Assembly (NCBI GenBank): GCA_002410925.1
Contig: DHPR01000031.1
Coordinates: 1-37,725, forward strand
DNA from: UBA5359 sp002410925 [NCBI: bacterium UBP13_UBA5359]
GTDB taxonomy: Bacteria; UBP13; UBA5359
Direction of reading: 5' to 3'
DNA: 37,725 nt
Below are positions 26,112 through 36,100 of the stretch, one piece after another (the stretch's first letter is position 1; every line of letters starts with the position of its first letter). The notes beneath the pieces were generated by a model, which worked only from the letters and a program-made list of their open reading frames with translations, did no database searches and was not told the origin of the DNA. Made by a program: the position numbers and the translations under genes.

Positions 26112-27200
26112 ATGAAAGTATCTACTATTAACCATAAAGATCCATCCCCGCTCTATCTGCAGGTGAAGGACTTTATACTTGGAGAGATAAAGTCCGGCAG
26201 GTATGGCATTGATTGCTTGATTCCTTCAGAAAATGAACTGGTCAGGGCCTACGGTGTAAGTCAGGGAACTGTGAGGAGAGCCTTGCTTGAGCTGGTAAAG
26301 GATGGATATCTTTACAGGCGGCAGGGAAAGGGAACCTTTGTGAGCAGCCGCTGGATAGAGAGCAATGTAGAGCCATCATTTGTAAAATTTTTCTTTCCCA
26401 TGTTTGAAGAGCAGGATCAGATATTTGATCGTCACCACAAGGAGCTGGCAAGAGGTATTCAATCTTACCTTAGCAGCATATCCGGTGGATATGAGATGCT
26501 CATAGATATCGTATTGGATGAGCGAAAGCCGGGGGGACTGGTTATTCAGGAAACACCTTTTATCAAGGGGGCATTCTTTGATCTGCTGAATCCTGTTAAT
26601 CCGGAGATACTACGCAAGCTAACGACTCCCTGCGTTACTATTCATCGTCACATACCCGGAATACCCGGCATCAGAATAGATAATAGCAAGGGCGCCGAGA
26701 GTGTAATTAAGCACTTAGTGGAATATGGGCATCGACGAATAGGATTTTTAAAAAACCGTCAGGATTATGCCGACACCCAGGAGCGTTTTACCGGGTACCT
26801 GGCTGCGCTCGCAGATAACGGTCTTCCATATGAAGAGGAACTGGTAATGCCGAGCTCATGGTACGGTGAGGGCGCATATCTGGCAGCTGAAAAGCTTTTA
26901 TCTTTGCCGAAGCCGCCGAGCGCTATTTTTGCTCCCGGATGGCAAATGGCTCTTGGCGTTCTGAAGGCTGCCAAGGATAAAGGCGTAGATGTGCCCGGGG
27001 ATCTGGCGGTAGTGGCTTTTGACGATTTGACGGAGCTATATAAACCGAGAGTTCCTTTGACCACAATAAAACAACCTGTCTTTGAGATGGGGGAAAAAGC
27101 CGCAAAGATGCTGATCGATCTTGTTGATGGAGAGCGGGCGGGAAGTGAGCATATTACCCTCCAACCTCAATTAATAATAAGAAGATCTACAACAGGTTAG
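26112..27200 (+). CDS. AraR-like transcriptional regulator (GntR HTH plus LacI-type sugar sensor)
   Basis: A 362-residue repressor-type regulator. The N-terminal GntR winged helix covers about 5-75 (SPLYLQVKDFILGEIKSGRY, PSENELVRAYGVSQGTVRRA, RRQGKGTFV). The C-terminal LacI/periplasmic-binding-like sensor covers about 95-362 (GIRIDNSKGAESVIKHLVEY, GHRRIGFL, AVVAFDDLTELYKP, TTIKQPVFEMGEKAAKML). This architecture is that of Bacillus AraR. The ATG at 26112 (MKVSTINHKDPSPLY) is preferred over GTG 26097, because GGAAGAG lies about seven bases before it. Operator-like palindromes at its own promoter and at the next operon suggest autoregulation and local control. The inducer is unknown, probably a sugar. 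Confidence 0.92.
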   Translation: MKVSTINHKDPSPLYLQVKDFILGEIKSGRYGIDCLIPSENELVRAYGVSQGTVRRALLELVKDGYLYRRQGKGTFVSSRWIESNVEPSFVKFFFPMFEEQDQIFDRHHKELARGIQSYLSSISGGYEMLIDIVLDERKPGGLVIQETPFIKGAFFDLLNPVNPEILRKLTTPCVTIHRHIPGIPGIRIDNSKGAESVIKHLVEYGHRRIGFLKNRQDYADTQERFTGYLAALADNGLPYEEELVMPSSWYGEGAYLAAEKLLSLPKPPSAIFAPGWQMALGVLKAAKDKGVDVPGDLAVVAFDDLTELYKPRVPLTTIKQPVFEMGEKAAKMLIDLVDGERAGSEHITLQPQLIIRRSTTG

Positions 27201-27278
27201 GAAAAAGGTTTATTTTATGCAGTTGTAGCGGCTTATGAAGCGTTACCTTTATCAAGTTATCCCTTAGCGGCACGGGTG

Positions 27279-27299
27279 TTAGGCAACTAAGTAGACAGA
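27279..27299 (+). promoter_or_regulatory. Putative operator 3 (auxiliary copy between regulator and pseudopilin genes)
   Basis: TTAGGCAACTAAGTAGACAG matches the site at 27506 at 16 of 21 positions but has no promoter in the same relative position. It lies 227 bp upstream of operator 2. A separate perfect palindrome TTACCGGTAA sits at 27325-27334. Otherwise the 341-bp gap (27201-27541) shows only the promoter and operator at its right end. Confidence 0.5.
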
Positions 27300-27467
27300 C
27301 GGGAGAAGAGGAAAAATATCAAGATTACCGGTAACATTTAAAGGGAAGAGAAGAAAGAAATTTGCTACCTATTTATTCGTTGCTTTATCCGATTTGGAAG
27401 TGATATTTCTAGAAGGAGAGCGGATACCTTAACAAGATTTAAAGGCTTATACACAGATCTCGTTAGA

Positions 27468-27496
27468 TTGACAGGCAACCCCCTTTATGGTATAAG
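27468..27496 (+). promoter_or_regulatory. Strong promoter of the pseudopilin-led carbohydrate operon
   Basis: TTGACA at 27468-27473, a 17-nt spacer and TATAAG at 27491-27496, with TG one base before the -10. The start codon is 46 bp downstream. Confidence 0.85.
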
Positions 27497-27505
27497 ATTT
27501 GTAGG

Positions 27506-27526
27506 TTGGTTAACTAAGTAGACAAG
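27506..27526 (+). promoter_or_regulatory. Putative operator 2 at the pseudopilin promoter
   Basis: TTGGTTAACTAAG followed by TAGACAAG, beginning 9 nt after the -10, exactly as at the regulator promoter. The inner GTTAAC is palindromic. The position at the transcription start fits repression. Confidence 0.72.
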
Positions 27527-27541
27527 CATGGAGGTGCAGTA

Positions 27542-28168
27542 ATGAAAAGAAGGAGCAGGAAGGGATTTACACTGATAGAATTGCTGGTAGTTATTGCAAT
27601 TATTGCCATACTTGCCAGTATTCTTTTCCCAGTCTTCGGGCAGGCCAGGGAAAGGGCCAGGATGGCAACCTGCCAAAGCAATTTAAAGCAGTTGGGACAG
27701 GCATTTACTATGTATTGTACTGACTGGGACGACTGCCTGCCGCTTGCCAATCACCATGTGGGTGATGGTAGATATATCAAATGGACAGAGCCCACGATTA
27801 TTCCTCCGTATACAGGGCAGAAAACAGGCAAAGGCAGCGGTATCTTCGTCTGCCCTAATCGGGAAGCCTTGCCAAACATGGATTACTACGGCATGAACTA
27901 TTATGTCGCCATGAGATCGCCATCCGAATCTCGGAATATAAGCGGCATTATTCTCTTGATGGAGACACTGGCCTCGCATGATGGCGCTGTTAACCATTAC
28001 AAGAACCTGCTGCCGGATACCGAGGGAGGGGTTTTGCGGTATGATCACAATGACGGCATGAATATCCTTTATCTCGACGGTCACGTCAGCTGGCGTAAAT
28101 ATATTCCTGATGCATTTAAAACCGGCAGTGTCGTTACTAACCTCAAGAATGGTTTGGGCTGGGAATAA
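27542..28168 (+). CDS. Type II secretion-like pseudopilin with H-X9-DG C-terminus
   Basis: A 208-residue prepilin-like protein. The N-terminus has the processing and methylation motif [19 protein letters not shown] (cleavage after G in RKG|FTLIE, with Glu5 of the mature form) followed by [13 protein letters not shown], then [21 protein letters not shown]. The C-terminus contains [17 protein letters not shown], the H-X9-DG type end of the large DUF1559-like pseudopilin group in Planctomycetota, Lentisphaerota and Armatimonadota. These lie in the envelope and may support secretion or surface binding of polysaccharides, but their role is not established. It is first in an operon directly behind an operator, 13 bp before a large secreted protein. 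A decayed second copy of its 3' end lies at 36233-36354. Confidence 0.9.
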   Translation: MKRRSRKGFTLIELLVVIAIIAILASILFPVFGQARERARMATCQSNLKQLGQAFTMYCTDWDDCLPLANHHVGDGRYIKWTEPTIIPPYTGQKTGKGSGIFVCPNREALPNMDYYGMNYYVAMRSPSESRNISGIILLMETLASHDGAVNHYKNLLPDTEGGVLRYDHNDGMNILYLDGHVSWRKYIPDAFKTGSVVTNLKNGLGWE

Positions 28169-28181
28169 AGGGAGGAAATTA

Positions 28182-30452
28182 ATGAAAAAGAGGGTTCTTA
28201 AAGGCACTCTGTCAATCATCGTGTTGCTGAGTGTCACAATGGCTGCCGGCAGCATAGGTGCAACTGAAACGAAGATTGAGAAGCCTGAGTGGGCCGGCAA
28301 TAAGATCGGTTATGAGGCCCTTGATCCTGATTACGTAGATGTAGACTACGGTCCTATGATTGTCAGCGGTAAGACGGCCATCTCTCTCTTCAAGAAGATC
28401 ACCCTGGCCAAATCAGGGCTGCCGGAGATGATCTCGGTTAAGGACAATAAAATCATAAGCGGGCCGGTAAAGCTCCTTTTGGAAAATGAAAAGGGACCGA
28501 TTCTTTATAATGTAAGTGATTGTAAATTAACGCAGAGAGGCAAGAGCGCCGCCGAAGGTGTCGCCAAGTTTGCTGCCGGGGCAGTTGAAGTAGAGATCAA
28601 AAGCCAATTTGAATTTGACTTTACTGTACGCTATCTGATTACCTTGACGCCGAAAAGAAAGACTCTTCTGAAGAGAGCGGCATTGGTTTTTCCTATGAAT
28701 CTGGATGGCGAGAAGCTCTGCCTTTATTACAAGGAAGGTCCGGATAAGCCGGAGGCCGGTGTGGATGCGCAGAAGCGGCGTGTGCATAAAACTATCAAAG
28801 AGGATGACTATGATCAGATCATGCCAGGCTTTTGCTCCATCTTCTGGGTGGGCAATACCAATTACGGCCTCTCTTGGAACTTTGAATCAGCCAGAGGCTG
28901 GAATGTCGTCAAGGGGAGCGAACTGCAGTATGATCCCGGCACCAATAACATGACGATCAATTTCATCAATAGAGCAACGGAATTGAGTCAGCCGGTGACA
29001 TATAAGTTCTTCCTAACACCTACCCCGCTGAAGAATATGCCTAAAAACTGGCGCACCTGGAACTACGCATGGCGGGGGACTCCTGAGCAGAAGATAGATC
29101 GCAAGCTGATAAATCAGCTTATCTACTGGTCCAGCACCTGGCGCGGAGGGGGTTATAATCCGCAGTGGGTACGTAATCCCGAGCTACTTAAAAGGGCAGC
29201 TCAGGAAGATGCGGGCATGAATAAGGCCAACTACGTAATACCTCAGCTCAATACCTGGCAGATGACCTGGGAGGCAGAGGATGGCAGTTTTTATGTGCTT
29301 GAAGATAAATATCTGAAGATGCTTTGTGAGAAGTATGCCCGCACTCCCGGTATGAAAGGAAGAGAGATAGATATTCCTGAAGATGCTATCTATTTCAAAA
29401 ATATCGAGGAACGCAACAGGGTTTTGGGACCGGCCAGCTTTCCCAATGCCAAAATCAAGAGCACGGGTGTAACGTATGATGTAGTCTTTGCACCGGAGAT
29501 GGCTGATCACATGCTCTGGGCAGTTGACAAATTTGCCAATGAATATGGTGTAGGCGGTATTTATTACGATGGCATCAACCCGCAGCAGAACTACAGTGAT
29601 TGGGCTGCCTGGACGGATCCTGAAGGGAATAAGCGTCCCACCTTCCATTACGAGTGGCAACGAGAACTTCTCAAGAGAGTTCGCTCTGTCGTCAAGAAGG
29701 CCGATCCCAATGAGATGATAACGGCTCATCAGTCAGGCACCAGGCCTGCATCGACACTCTCTCTTTGTGATGTTATTATTCCGGGCGAGACCTTCTTCTA
29801 TTGGTATCACGAACCGGAAAAGCGTGATGCCTCATCCGATGGCGATTTTTACTATGCTCATATTATAGGGGATATAGATAATGTAAAGACAGAGTTCTTT
29901 CATCGCCAATGGGGTGTGCCTCATATTCTATTGCCGGAAGTACGGGGCAAGGATAGCAGGATATTCCCTAAGCCCGCCAAGGGTACTCGCACTATGCTGG
30001 CTTATACATTGCATTTCGATATGCTTTACTGGCCGACTATGTGTGATACGGGAGAGATATTCAAGTTATACAAGATAAGGAATGCCTATGGCATGGCAGA
30101 TACCAGCGAAGAGACGATAGAATTTATACCGTATTGGGAAAACAGGGTGTTCAAGCCTAGCGACCGCAATGTCAAAATCAGTTATTACGATAAGGTCAAA
30201 CAGCATGAACCCTATACCAGCTATGATATTCGTAAGAAATATCTGGTAATAGTCTCCAATCTTCAGTTTGGCGGCGCTGAATTCAATATTACTCTGCCGG
30301 CTAAGCTGCAAAAGGTCAAAATCAGAGAAATGCAGGCAAACAAGGAGGTAGTTCCGGAGAAGGGCAAGTTTTCCTGCAGCCTGGAGGCTTACGACTTTGC
30401 CATCTATGAAGTTACCGGCGAATTGCTAGAGCAGAGCAAGGGAACGTGGTAA
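28182..30452 (+). CDS. Large secreted protein, putative glycoside hydrolase (DUF6067/GH123-like)
   Basis: A 756-residue protein starting at ATG 28182 (GGGAGG upstream) with a signal peptide (MKKRVLKGTLSIIVLLSVTM, cleavage near AGSIGA). The N-terminal half is beta-rich, as in sugar-binding sandwich domains. The C-terminal half (about 340-690) looks like a TIM barrel with TWQMTWEAEDGSFYV, VGGIYYDGINPQQNYSDWAAW, a FHYEWQRELLKRVRSVV helix and CDVIIPGETFFYWYHEP. Acidic residues after the barrel strands could be catalytic (for example YYDG and GETF). It resembles the DUF6067 group near GH123, which I recall but cannot confirm here. It is a paralogue of the 33136 gene, with matching N-terminal (GP-x-x-L) and C-terminal (FxPYWxNxR) segments. 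An alternative start at 28110 would delete the signal peptide logic. Confidence 0.65.
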   Translation: MKKRVLKGTLSIIVLLSVTMAAGSIGATETKIEKPEWAGNKIGYEALDPDYVDVDYGPMIVSGKTAISLFKKITLAKSGLPEMISVKDNKIISGPVKLLLENEKGPILYNVSDCKLTQRGKSAAEGVAKFAAGAVEVEIKSQFEFDFTVRYLITLTPKRKTLLKRAALVFPMNLDGEKLCLYYKEGPDKPEAGVDAQKRRVHKTIKEDDYDQIMPGFCSIFWVGNTNYGLSWNFESARGWNVVKGSELQYDPGTNNMTINFINRATELSQPVTYKFFLTPTPLKNMPKNWRTWNYAWRGTPEQKIDRKLINQLIYWSSTWRGGGYNPQWVRNPELLKRAAQEDAGMNKANYVIPQLNTWQMTWEAEDGSFYVLEDKYLKMLCEKYARTPGMKGREIDIPEDAIYFKNIEERNRVLGPASFPNAKIKSTGVTYDVVFAPEMADHMLWAVDKFANEYGVGGIYYDGINPQQNYSDWAAWTDPEGNKRPTFHYEWQRELLKRVRSVVKKADPNEMITAHQSGTRPASTLSLCDVIIPGETFFYWYHEPEKRDASSDGDFYYAHIIGDIDNVKTEFFHRQWGVPHILLPEVRGKDSRIFPKPAKGTRTMLAYTLHFDMLYWPTMCDTGEIFKLYKIRNAYGMADTSEETIEFIPYWENRVFKPSDRNVKISYYDKVKQHEPYTSYDIRKKYLVIVSNLQFGGAEFNITLPAKLQKVKIREMQANKEVVPEKGKFSCSLEAYDFAIYEVTGELLEQSKGTW

Positions 30453-30473
30453 GGGAAGCAAGGAAGCAATAAG

Positions 30474-31502
30474 ATGAAGAAATTTATGATGATAGGTATA
30501 TCGTTAGCATTATTAGCCGGTTTCACCGGTCAGGCGGCTGCAGCCGAGAGCGATCTTCTGGCTGCAGCTCTGGCCGGACAAAGTGATGAAAGGATCGAAG
30601 ATGGCTGCTACGGGTTATCGGAAGTAATGGTGCCTTATGATAGAGGCGGAGCGTTGCTGATCTTGCCGAAGAAAGATGGCAAGACATTCAACAAAATTGT
30701 TGCGCCGGCTATCAAAGTCAAGCCATCAACGCGGTATGTTATTGACTGGGAAGTTTTGCCGCAACAATCTTTACGACTGTTGGTTTTTACGGTATATGAA
30801 AATCCGCGCAACGGTCGGGATCCGTTGAATCATGTGATGAGCTTTGAAAATAGTTCTGCTTTTATGCGGGTGGAAAAAGAGATCATTACGCCGCCTGATG
30901 CTACAAGGCTAAGGTTGCATATTTATCTCAGTGCTAAATCTTTGAAATCCGACACCCTGCTAGGCTTCTTTAAAAGTCTAAAAATACGTGAAATCGGTCT
31001 CTCGCAACCCGCTCCGGCACTGCAAAGCTTGCTGGGTAAAAATATTTTGCCGATAAGCAACTTCGATGCTTTGGAGGTCGGCGAGAAAGATCTCTCTAAG
31101 ATGGGGCTTTTCACTGGATTTGCACAGAAACCTTATGCTGCTGAAATAGTAAGGGACGAAGGCGGGCGTAAAGTTCTTCGCGTGAATTATAAGCCTGGCG
31201 ATTATCAGTATATCTCCTGGTATTCGCCGGGGATTATGAATCTTTATGGCTCTGCCGGAACCATGAAATGCCGTATGAGAGGCAAAGGAAGGGTTCAATT
31301 GATGGTTTTCTGGGGGAGACCGAAGTTTCATTCTATTTTTCGTCATTTCGGTTTCTTTGACCTAACGCCTGAATGGAAGGAATACAGTGTGGGTATAGGC
31401 TGTGACGACCCGCTGACCGAGAGAGTTTCGGCAACCATCGCTTGCCGTGATAACGAAACCGAATTTGAAATTTCCGATATTAGTTATATTTTGGCCGATT
31501 AA
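30474..31502 (+). CDS. Secreted jelly-roll-like protein, putative carbohydrate-binding module
   Basis: A 342-residue protein with a signal peptide (MKKFMMIGISLALLAGFTGQ, then AAAAE). Two beta-sandwich regions are suggested: residues about 50-175 (KIVAPAIKVKPSTRYVIDWE, LRLLVFTVYENPRNGRDPL, ATRLRLHIYLSA) and about 190-342 (YISWYSPGIMNLYGSAGTMK, RGKGRVQLMVFWG, LTPEWKEYSVGIGC). The pattern of alternating strands and a closing DISYILAD matches carbohydrate-binding modules of the galactose-binding-like fold (e.g. CBM4/9 type). No catalytic residues are apparent. It lies 21 bp behind the putative hydrolase and probably shares its transcript. A similar, shorter protein is encoded at 36521. Confidence 0.6.
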   Translation: MKKFMMIGISLALLAGFTGQAAAAESDLLAAALAGQSDERIEDGCYGLSEVMVPYDRGGALLILPKKDGKTFNKIVAPAIKVKPSTRYVIDWEVLPQQSLRLLVFTVYENPRNGRDPLNHVMSFENSSAFMRVEKEIITPPDATRLRLHIYLSAKSLKSDTLLGFFKSLKIREIGLSQPAPALQSLLGKNILPISNFDALEVGEKDLSKMGLFTGFAQKPYAAEIVRDEGGRKVLRVNYKPGDYQYISWYSPGIMNLYGSAGTMKCRMRGKGRVQLMVFWGRPKFHSIFRHFGFFDLTPEWKEYSVGIGCDDPLTERVSATIACRDNETEFEISDISYILAD

Positions 31503-31754
31503 GAAGATGCTTTGGAAAATACCGGCATATTTATAAAATGGCAAAGACTTTCAATGGCAAAGTGCTGGATCAAGGCAAAGGAATCTGATAAGGGAGATGG
31601 GGAAGCTCAATATATTAGACATGGGTTATGCCTGATTGAGATCAAGTGATGTTATTGTGCCAGGGACCGTAAGGGCGCTTTTTTAGCGCAATTATAGCGA
31701 TAAGCTATGTACACAGATTATTATTTATCAGGTAAAGGGAGTAACAAGAAGAAT

Positions 31755-33077
31755 ATGAGTGCGATTGAAAGATGGAAAAGGCTTATGGCAGGAGCGCTTC
31801 TTCTTGTCGGCGGCCTCTTTTTAGGAGGATGCGCGGGCGATAAAAAGAGGATGGATAACACGGATAAGGCGGAAGTAAGATGGTATATCTGGGCTGTTCC
31901 GGAAACAGAGAAGGTATACCGTGAAATGGCCGATGCTTTTGAAGCGGAGAACAGCGATATTAGAATCAAGCTGGAAGCTGAGCCATGGTCCAGTTATAGC
32001 AGAAAGCTGCTTACCATGATGGCCGGCGGTACGGCGCCTGATGTTTTTACCACCGAATATGTTCTCTTTTATCCCTGTGTGGCCAAGGGCCAGGTATTAT
32101 CGCTTGATAAGTATATCGCCAAGGATAAGAGCTTCGCTCCGGATGATTTCTTCCCGCAAACATTAGAGGCTTGTAAGGTTGACGGCCGCTTATATGCTCT
32201 GCCCAAGGAAGTAAATGTTCTATGCATGTATTACAATAAGAAGCTTTTTGATGCGGCTGGTATGCAGTACCCTGCTGATGGCTGGACATGGCAGGATTTT
32301 TTACAAAAAGCAAAGGCGATAGCCGCCATTAAAGAGGGCAGAAATAAAAATTTCGGTTTTTATGTTTATTGCAAGAGCACGGGATATCTACCATGGATAT
32401 TACAGAATAACGGCAGTTTATTTGACAGCGATAATATGCCGCCACGGTATGCAAACCTTGATTCTCCGGCAGTTCAGGAAGCTTTGCAATTTCTGGTAGA
32501 TTTAATTTGCAAGCATCATGTTGCACCGACAGCCTCGGAGGAGCAGGGACTGGGGGATATCTTTGCCAACGGCAGGCTGGGCATGATGTCAGCCTGGATG
32601 ACATCTATAACCCGATATGAGAAGCAGATAAAGAGTTTTGAATGGGATGTTGCCCCATTGCCGGCCAATAAAAAGAGAGCCAATCTGGGACTGGTACTTA
32701 TGTACGCCATATCTTCACAAACGAAACATCCTGAGGAAGCATATCGTTTTACAAGGTTTTTAGCAGGTGAAAAGGCGCAGAAGATTCTGGCTGAATCGGG
32801 AATGGCTGTTCCCGTACTGCGCTCTGTTGCTGAATCTCCGGCTTTTATAGGAGAGGGAAAGAGAGCATCCATGATGTCCAAGATTGTCGATTCCATAGCT
32901 TATGCAGACTTTAATTTTACTCATGTACGTGCACTGCCGAATATGCAAGAGATAGGCGAAACCATTGATAGAAATCTAGAGCTTGCCTTTATGGGGAAGA
33001 AAAGTGTTAAAGATGCCTGTCTTGGCGCTAAAAAGGAAGCTGATAAGCTAATAGCTGAAGAGCGCTCGCGTAAATAG
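31755..33077 (+). CDS. Sugar ABC transporter substrate-binding lipoprotein
   Basis: A 440-residue family 1 solute-binding protein. From ATG 31755 it reads MSAIERWKRLMAGALLLVGG then LFLGGC, a type II signal peptide with lipobox LGGC (lipidated Cys 26). The mature domain has VRWYIWAVPETEKVYREMAD, a GGTAPDVFTTEY strand, VLCMYYNKKLFDAAGMQYP, then GLGDIFANGRLGMMSAWMTS and TKHPEEAYRFTRFLAGEKAQ. It is distantly like the lipoprotein at 16820, a paralogue with a different ligand. An upstream ATG (31707) would put 16 polar residues before the signal peptide and is rejected. No permease genes follow. It probably delivers oligosaccharides released by the neighbouring putative hydrolases to a transporter encoded elsewhere. 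Confidence 0.88.
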   Translation: MSAIERWKRLMAGALLLVGGLFLGGCAGDKKRMDNTDKAEVRWYIWAVPETEKVYREMADAFEAENSDIRIKLEAEPWSSYSRKLLTMMAGGTAPDVFTTEYVLFYPCVAKGQVLSLDKYIAKDKSFAPDDFFPQTLEACKVDGRLYALPKEVNVLCMYYNKKLFDAAGMQYPADGWTWQDFLQKAKAIAAIKEGRNKNFGFYVYCKSTGYLPWILQNNGSLFDSDNMPPRYANLDSPAVQEALQFLVDLICKHHVAPTASEEQGLGDIFANGRLGMMSAWMTSITRYEKQIKSFEWDVAPLPANKKRANLGLVLMYAISSQTKHPEEAYRFTRFLAGEKAQKILAESGMAVPVLRSVAESPAFIGEGKRASMMSKIVDSIAYADFNFTHVRALPNMQEIGETIDRNLELAFMGKKSVKDACLGAKKEADKLIAEERSRK

Positions 33078-33135
33078 AGCCGGAAACAGAGGTTTTTATC
33101 TGTTTTTATTTCTAAAAAAACGGAGGTATACGTAA

Positions 33136-36100
33136 ATGAGATTCTCAAAAGAGATGAAAATTTTCAAAAGATTGGCGAGAAATCTTTTCTTGTGGCAGTT
33201 CTGTGGTCTTTTCCTCTTTGCCGGTTTTGCTATGGCAGGGGAGCTTTCTTCATTAAAACCGGGCATTATTAAAAGAGAGGCTCTTATACGCGAGGAAAGC
33301 ATCGCTGTCCAAATAGATGTAAATAATATTGCCGGCGTTAATAAAGATATGAGGGCGATCATCAATATCAAACCGGAGCATGTTGATCAGAATGATGATA
33401 TAGCGCTGGCAACCGCCTCAATAGATACTTTCCCTGCCGGCAAGGGGAAGGCTAAGTTATCGATTAAGGGGCTTATTCCGGCAAAGTACCGTCTGAACGT
33501 TATCGTTTACGAAGGCAAGAAGATAGCATTTAATCACGATGAATATTTCGATATTTCCAAAGCCGATGGAGCGAAGGATGCAAATGTTCGTGTTAAGGCT
33601 GTATTCGGCAGCATAGAGGAGGCTTTTGCCACGGCTCAGGGCAATTTAGTGTCGATAACCTTTGAAGAGAATGAAAAGATTGATGCAGCATTGGAAATCC
33701 TTGATAAAAAGAATGTCTCCTTCAAGGAGGGATATAAAAGCCGGCAGGGGATAGGGATTACGAGTTCCGGAGAAAAGGCGCAGCTTGCATTTCGTATTCG
33801 GCCCTTGTCAGTAGTGAATGGGGAAAAAATCGATATTTCTTTTAATTATAAGACAAGCAATGCTCTGGAAAAGAAGCTTTTGTTGATGGTCTATTATTAT
33901 AATAAGGATAACAAACAGCTTAGGGTGAGCTATATAAAGGTACCGCAATCATCTGATTGGACCTTTTTCTCCTGCTCGCAAGATGTGCGTACGGGAGAGG
34001 CGTATATGGCTGTAGTCTTTCGTTTTGATGGCGCGCCTACTACAGAGTGGGCGGTAATTGACAATATAACCCTATCAAAGGTCAGGGAGCGCAAAAGAGA
34101 TGCGGCCGCTGTAGAGGCCTTTTTAAAGACGGCTGACCTGGAATGGCTGAAAAAACCCGTTGGCCTGGAAGCTCTCTCCGATGATACCGTTCTTCCACCT
34201 TTTACCTCTGTAGCTGTTCAAGGCAATACCGTAGAAGTTTGGAACCGTAAGTATGGGTTTAATACTATAGGCTTGCCATCTGAAGTAGTTACCGCAAATG
34301 CTTCGATATTGAATGGGCCTATTACTCTGTCCTGCCTTTCCAATGGAATTGATCTTTTTTCCGAGTTGCAGCATAATCGCAAACCGATAATCAGTAAGAG
34401 AACGAAAGGTAAGGTTGAATTTACACGTAAAGCAAATCTGAAGGATATCGGTGTTTCCTTTAAATCAAGCATAGAGTACGATGGCTTTGTTTGCTATACA
34501 ATGACAATTGTTCCTCGAAAGGCGGTGCTTATCGATAATCTGCGCTTGGAGATACCGCTGAAAGAGGAGTATGCTCGGTATCTTTACGCAGGGGGTGAGC
34601 CAACAATCCGGACAACCGATGGCCCCAAGATACTTGATCGGGCACTGATGAAGGCTCTTGATGGAGAGGGAGTATTATGGCAAAGCCCATTCAAACCATG
34701 GATATGGCTGGGCGATGACGAACGAGGCTTTGAGTGGTTCTGCAATAGCGAGCAAGGATGGTACCCGCAGGATTATTCCAGCAGGCAGAGAGCTCAGCAG
34801 GTAGTTAAAAAGGGCAAAACCGTTTCTATCAGTATCTCTCTAATCTCGGCGCAAAAGGAGCTTAAAAAGCCTGTCACCTATACATTCGGCTTTATAGCCA
34901 CGCCCGTGCGCCCTGAGCCGAAGGGTTGGCGGGCATGGAAGTTCAAGATAAAGAATTACTGGGATTATGTTTCCGGCAGCGAAAAGGCCAATATATTCAA
35001 CTATTGGCCAGCGCCGCCGTGGTCGGAAATAATACATTCGCCGGAGATACCGGATAAGGAGAAGTACCGGCTTATTGCCGAAGAAGATCATCGTAAAGGA
35101 CATACTGTCTTGCCGTATATCTCTCCCATACTCTTTGGATACGGCATACGATCAAACAAGGAAGAGCTTGCACATAACCCTGTGTATGATCCCTTCTCTG
35201 AAGAGTGGGCTTTGCATAATCCTAACCCCTCCCTTTTAACGACCAGGCGTGGAAAGACAGACCACATAGCAAGCTTTGTCTGTCCGGTAAGCCGTTGGGC
35301 GGATTATATGATCTGGAGCATGAAAAAGCATGCCCAATGTGGAGCTGACGGCATAAGCATATTTGATGGCGGCACAGGGCCATGCAGAAACACTCTTCAC
35401 GGTTGCGGCTATTCCGATGACGCGGGGGAGGTGAATTCCACATATACCGGTCTTGCAGTGCGCAATATGTGTAAAAGATTACTCTATATGTTCAATCAGG
35501 AGCGCGGCTCGATAAAGAGTATAACCGGGCTGGGCATCGACCATACGCATTACGGCAATGGTGATGTTGCTTTTAAAGGAGCTTTCTTTGACGGAGGGCT
35601 TAAAGGCGAAGAGTTAAATAGTGGATATTATCTTGAATCTGCTGAATGGAAGAACAAGTTGTTCCAGGATCAGTATTACTATGCAAATATGCTTCCGCTG
35701 GAAATCTTCCGTATCGGCTGGGGGCACCAATGGGGCTGGGTGCCCATATTCTTCCCTCAATTGACAAAGTCTCCCGGCATTGATAAAGAATGGGCAAGCA
35801 GCCCGGAGGGAACAAAGGATTTCATGGTTTTGGCATTGCTGCATGACTGCCGGGTGCTGCCGCATTGGTGCCATGTGAAGACAGTGTTCGACGTGTGGAA
35901 TGCCGAGGATAAGTTTGGGCTGGGAGATGACGATGTCGAATTTCTACCGTATTGGAAGAACGAAAGGTATGTAAAGAGCTCAAGCGATAGCGTGAAAGTG
36001 AGTCTTTACAGGAAAAAAGAGGCGATAATGGCTATCATCGGCAATGTCGCCAAAACTCCCGAGGAAGTACAGGTAAAGTTGAACCTGGCAGAAATAGGCG

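Noticed and set aside
31660-31700. GCGC-TTTTTTA-GCGC as a terminator before the second SBP gene
   Set aside because: The stem is only 4 bp, and the T-run lies in the loop rather than after the stem.
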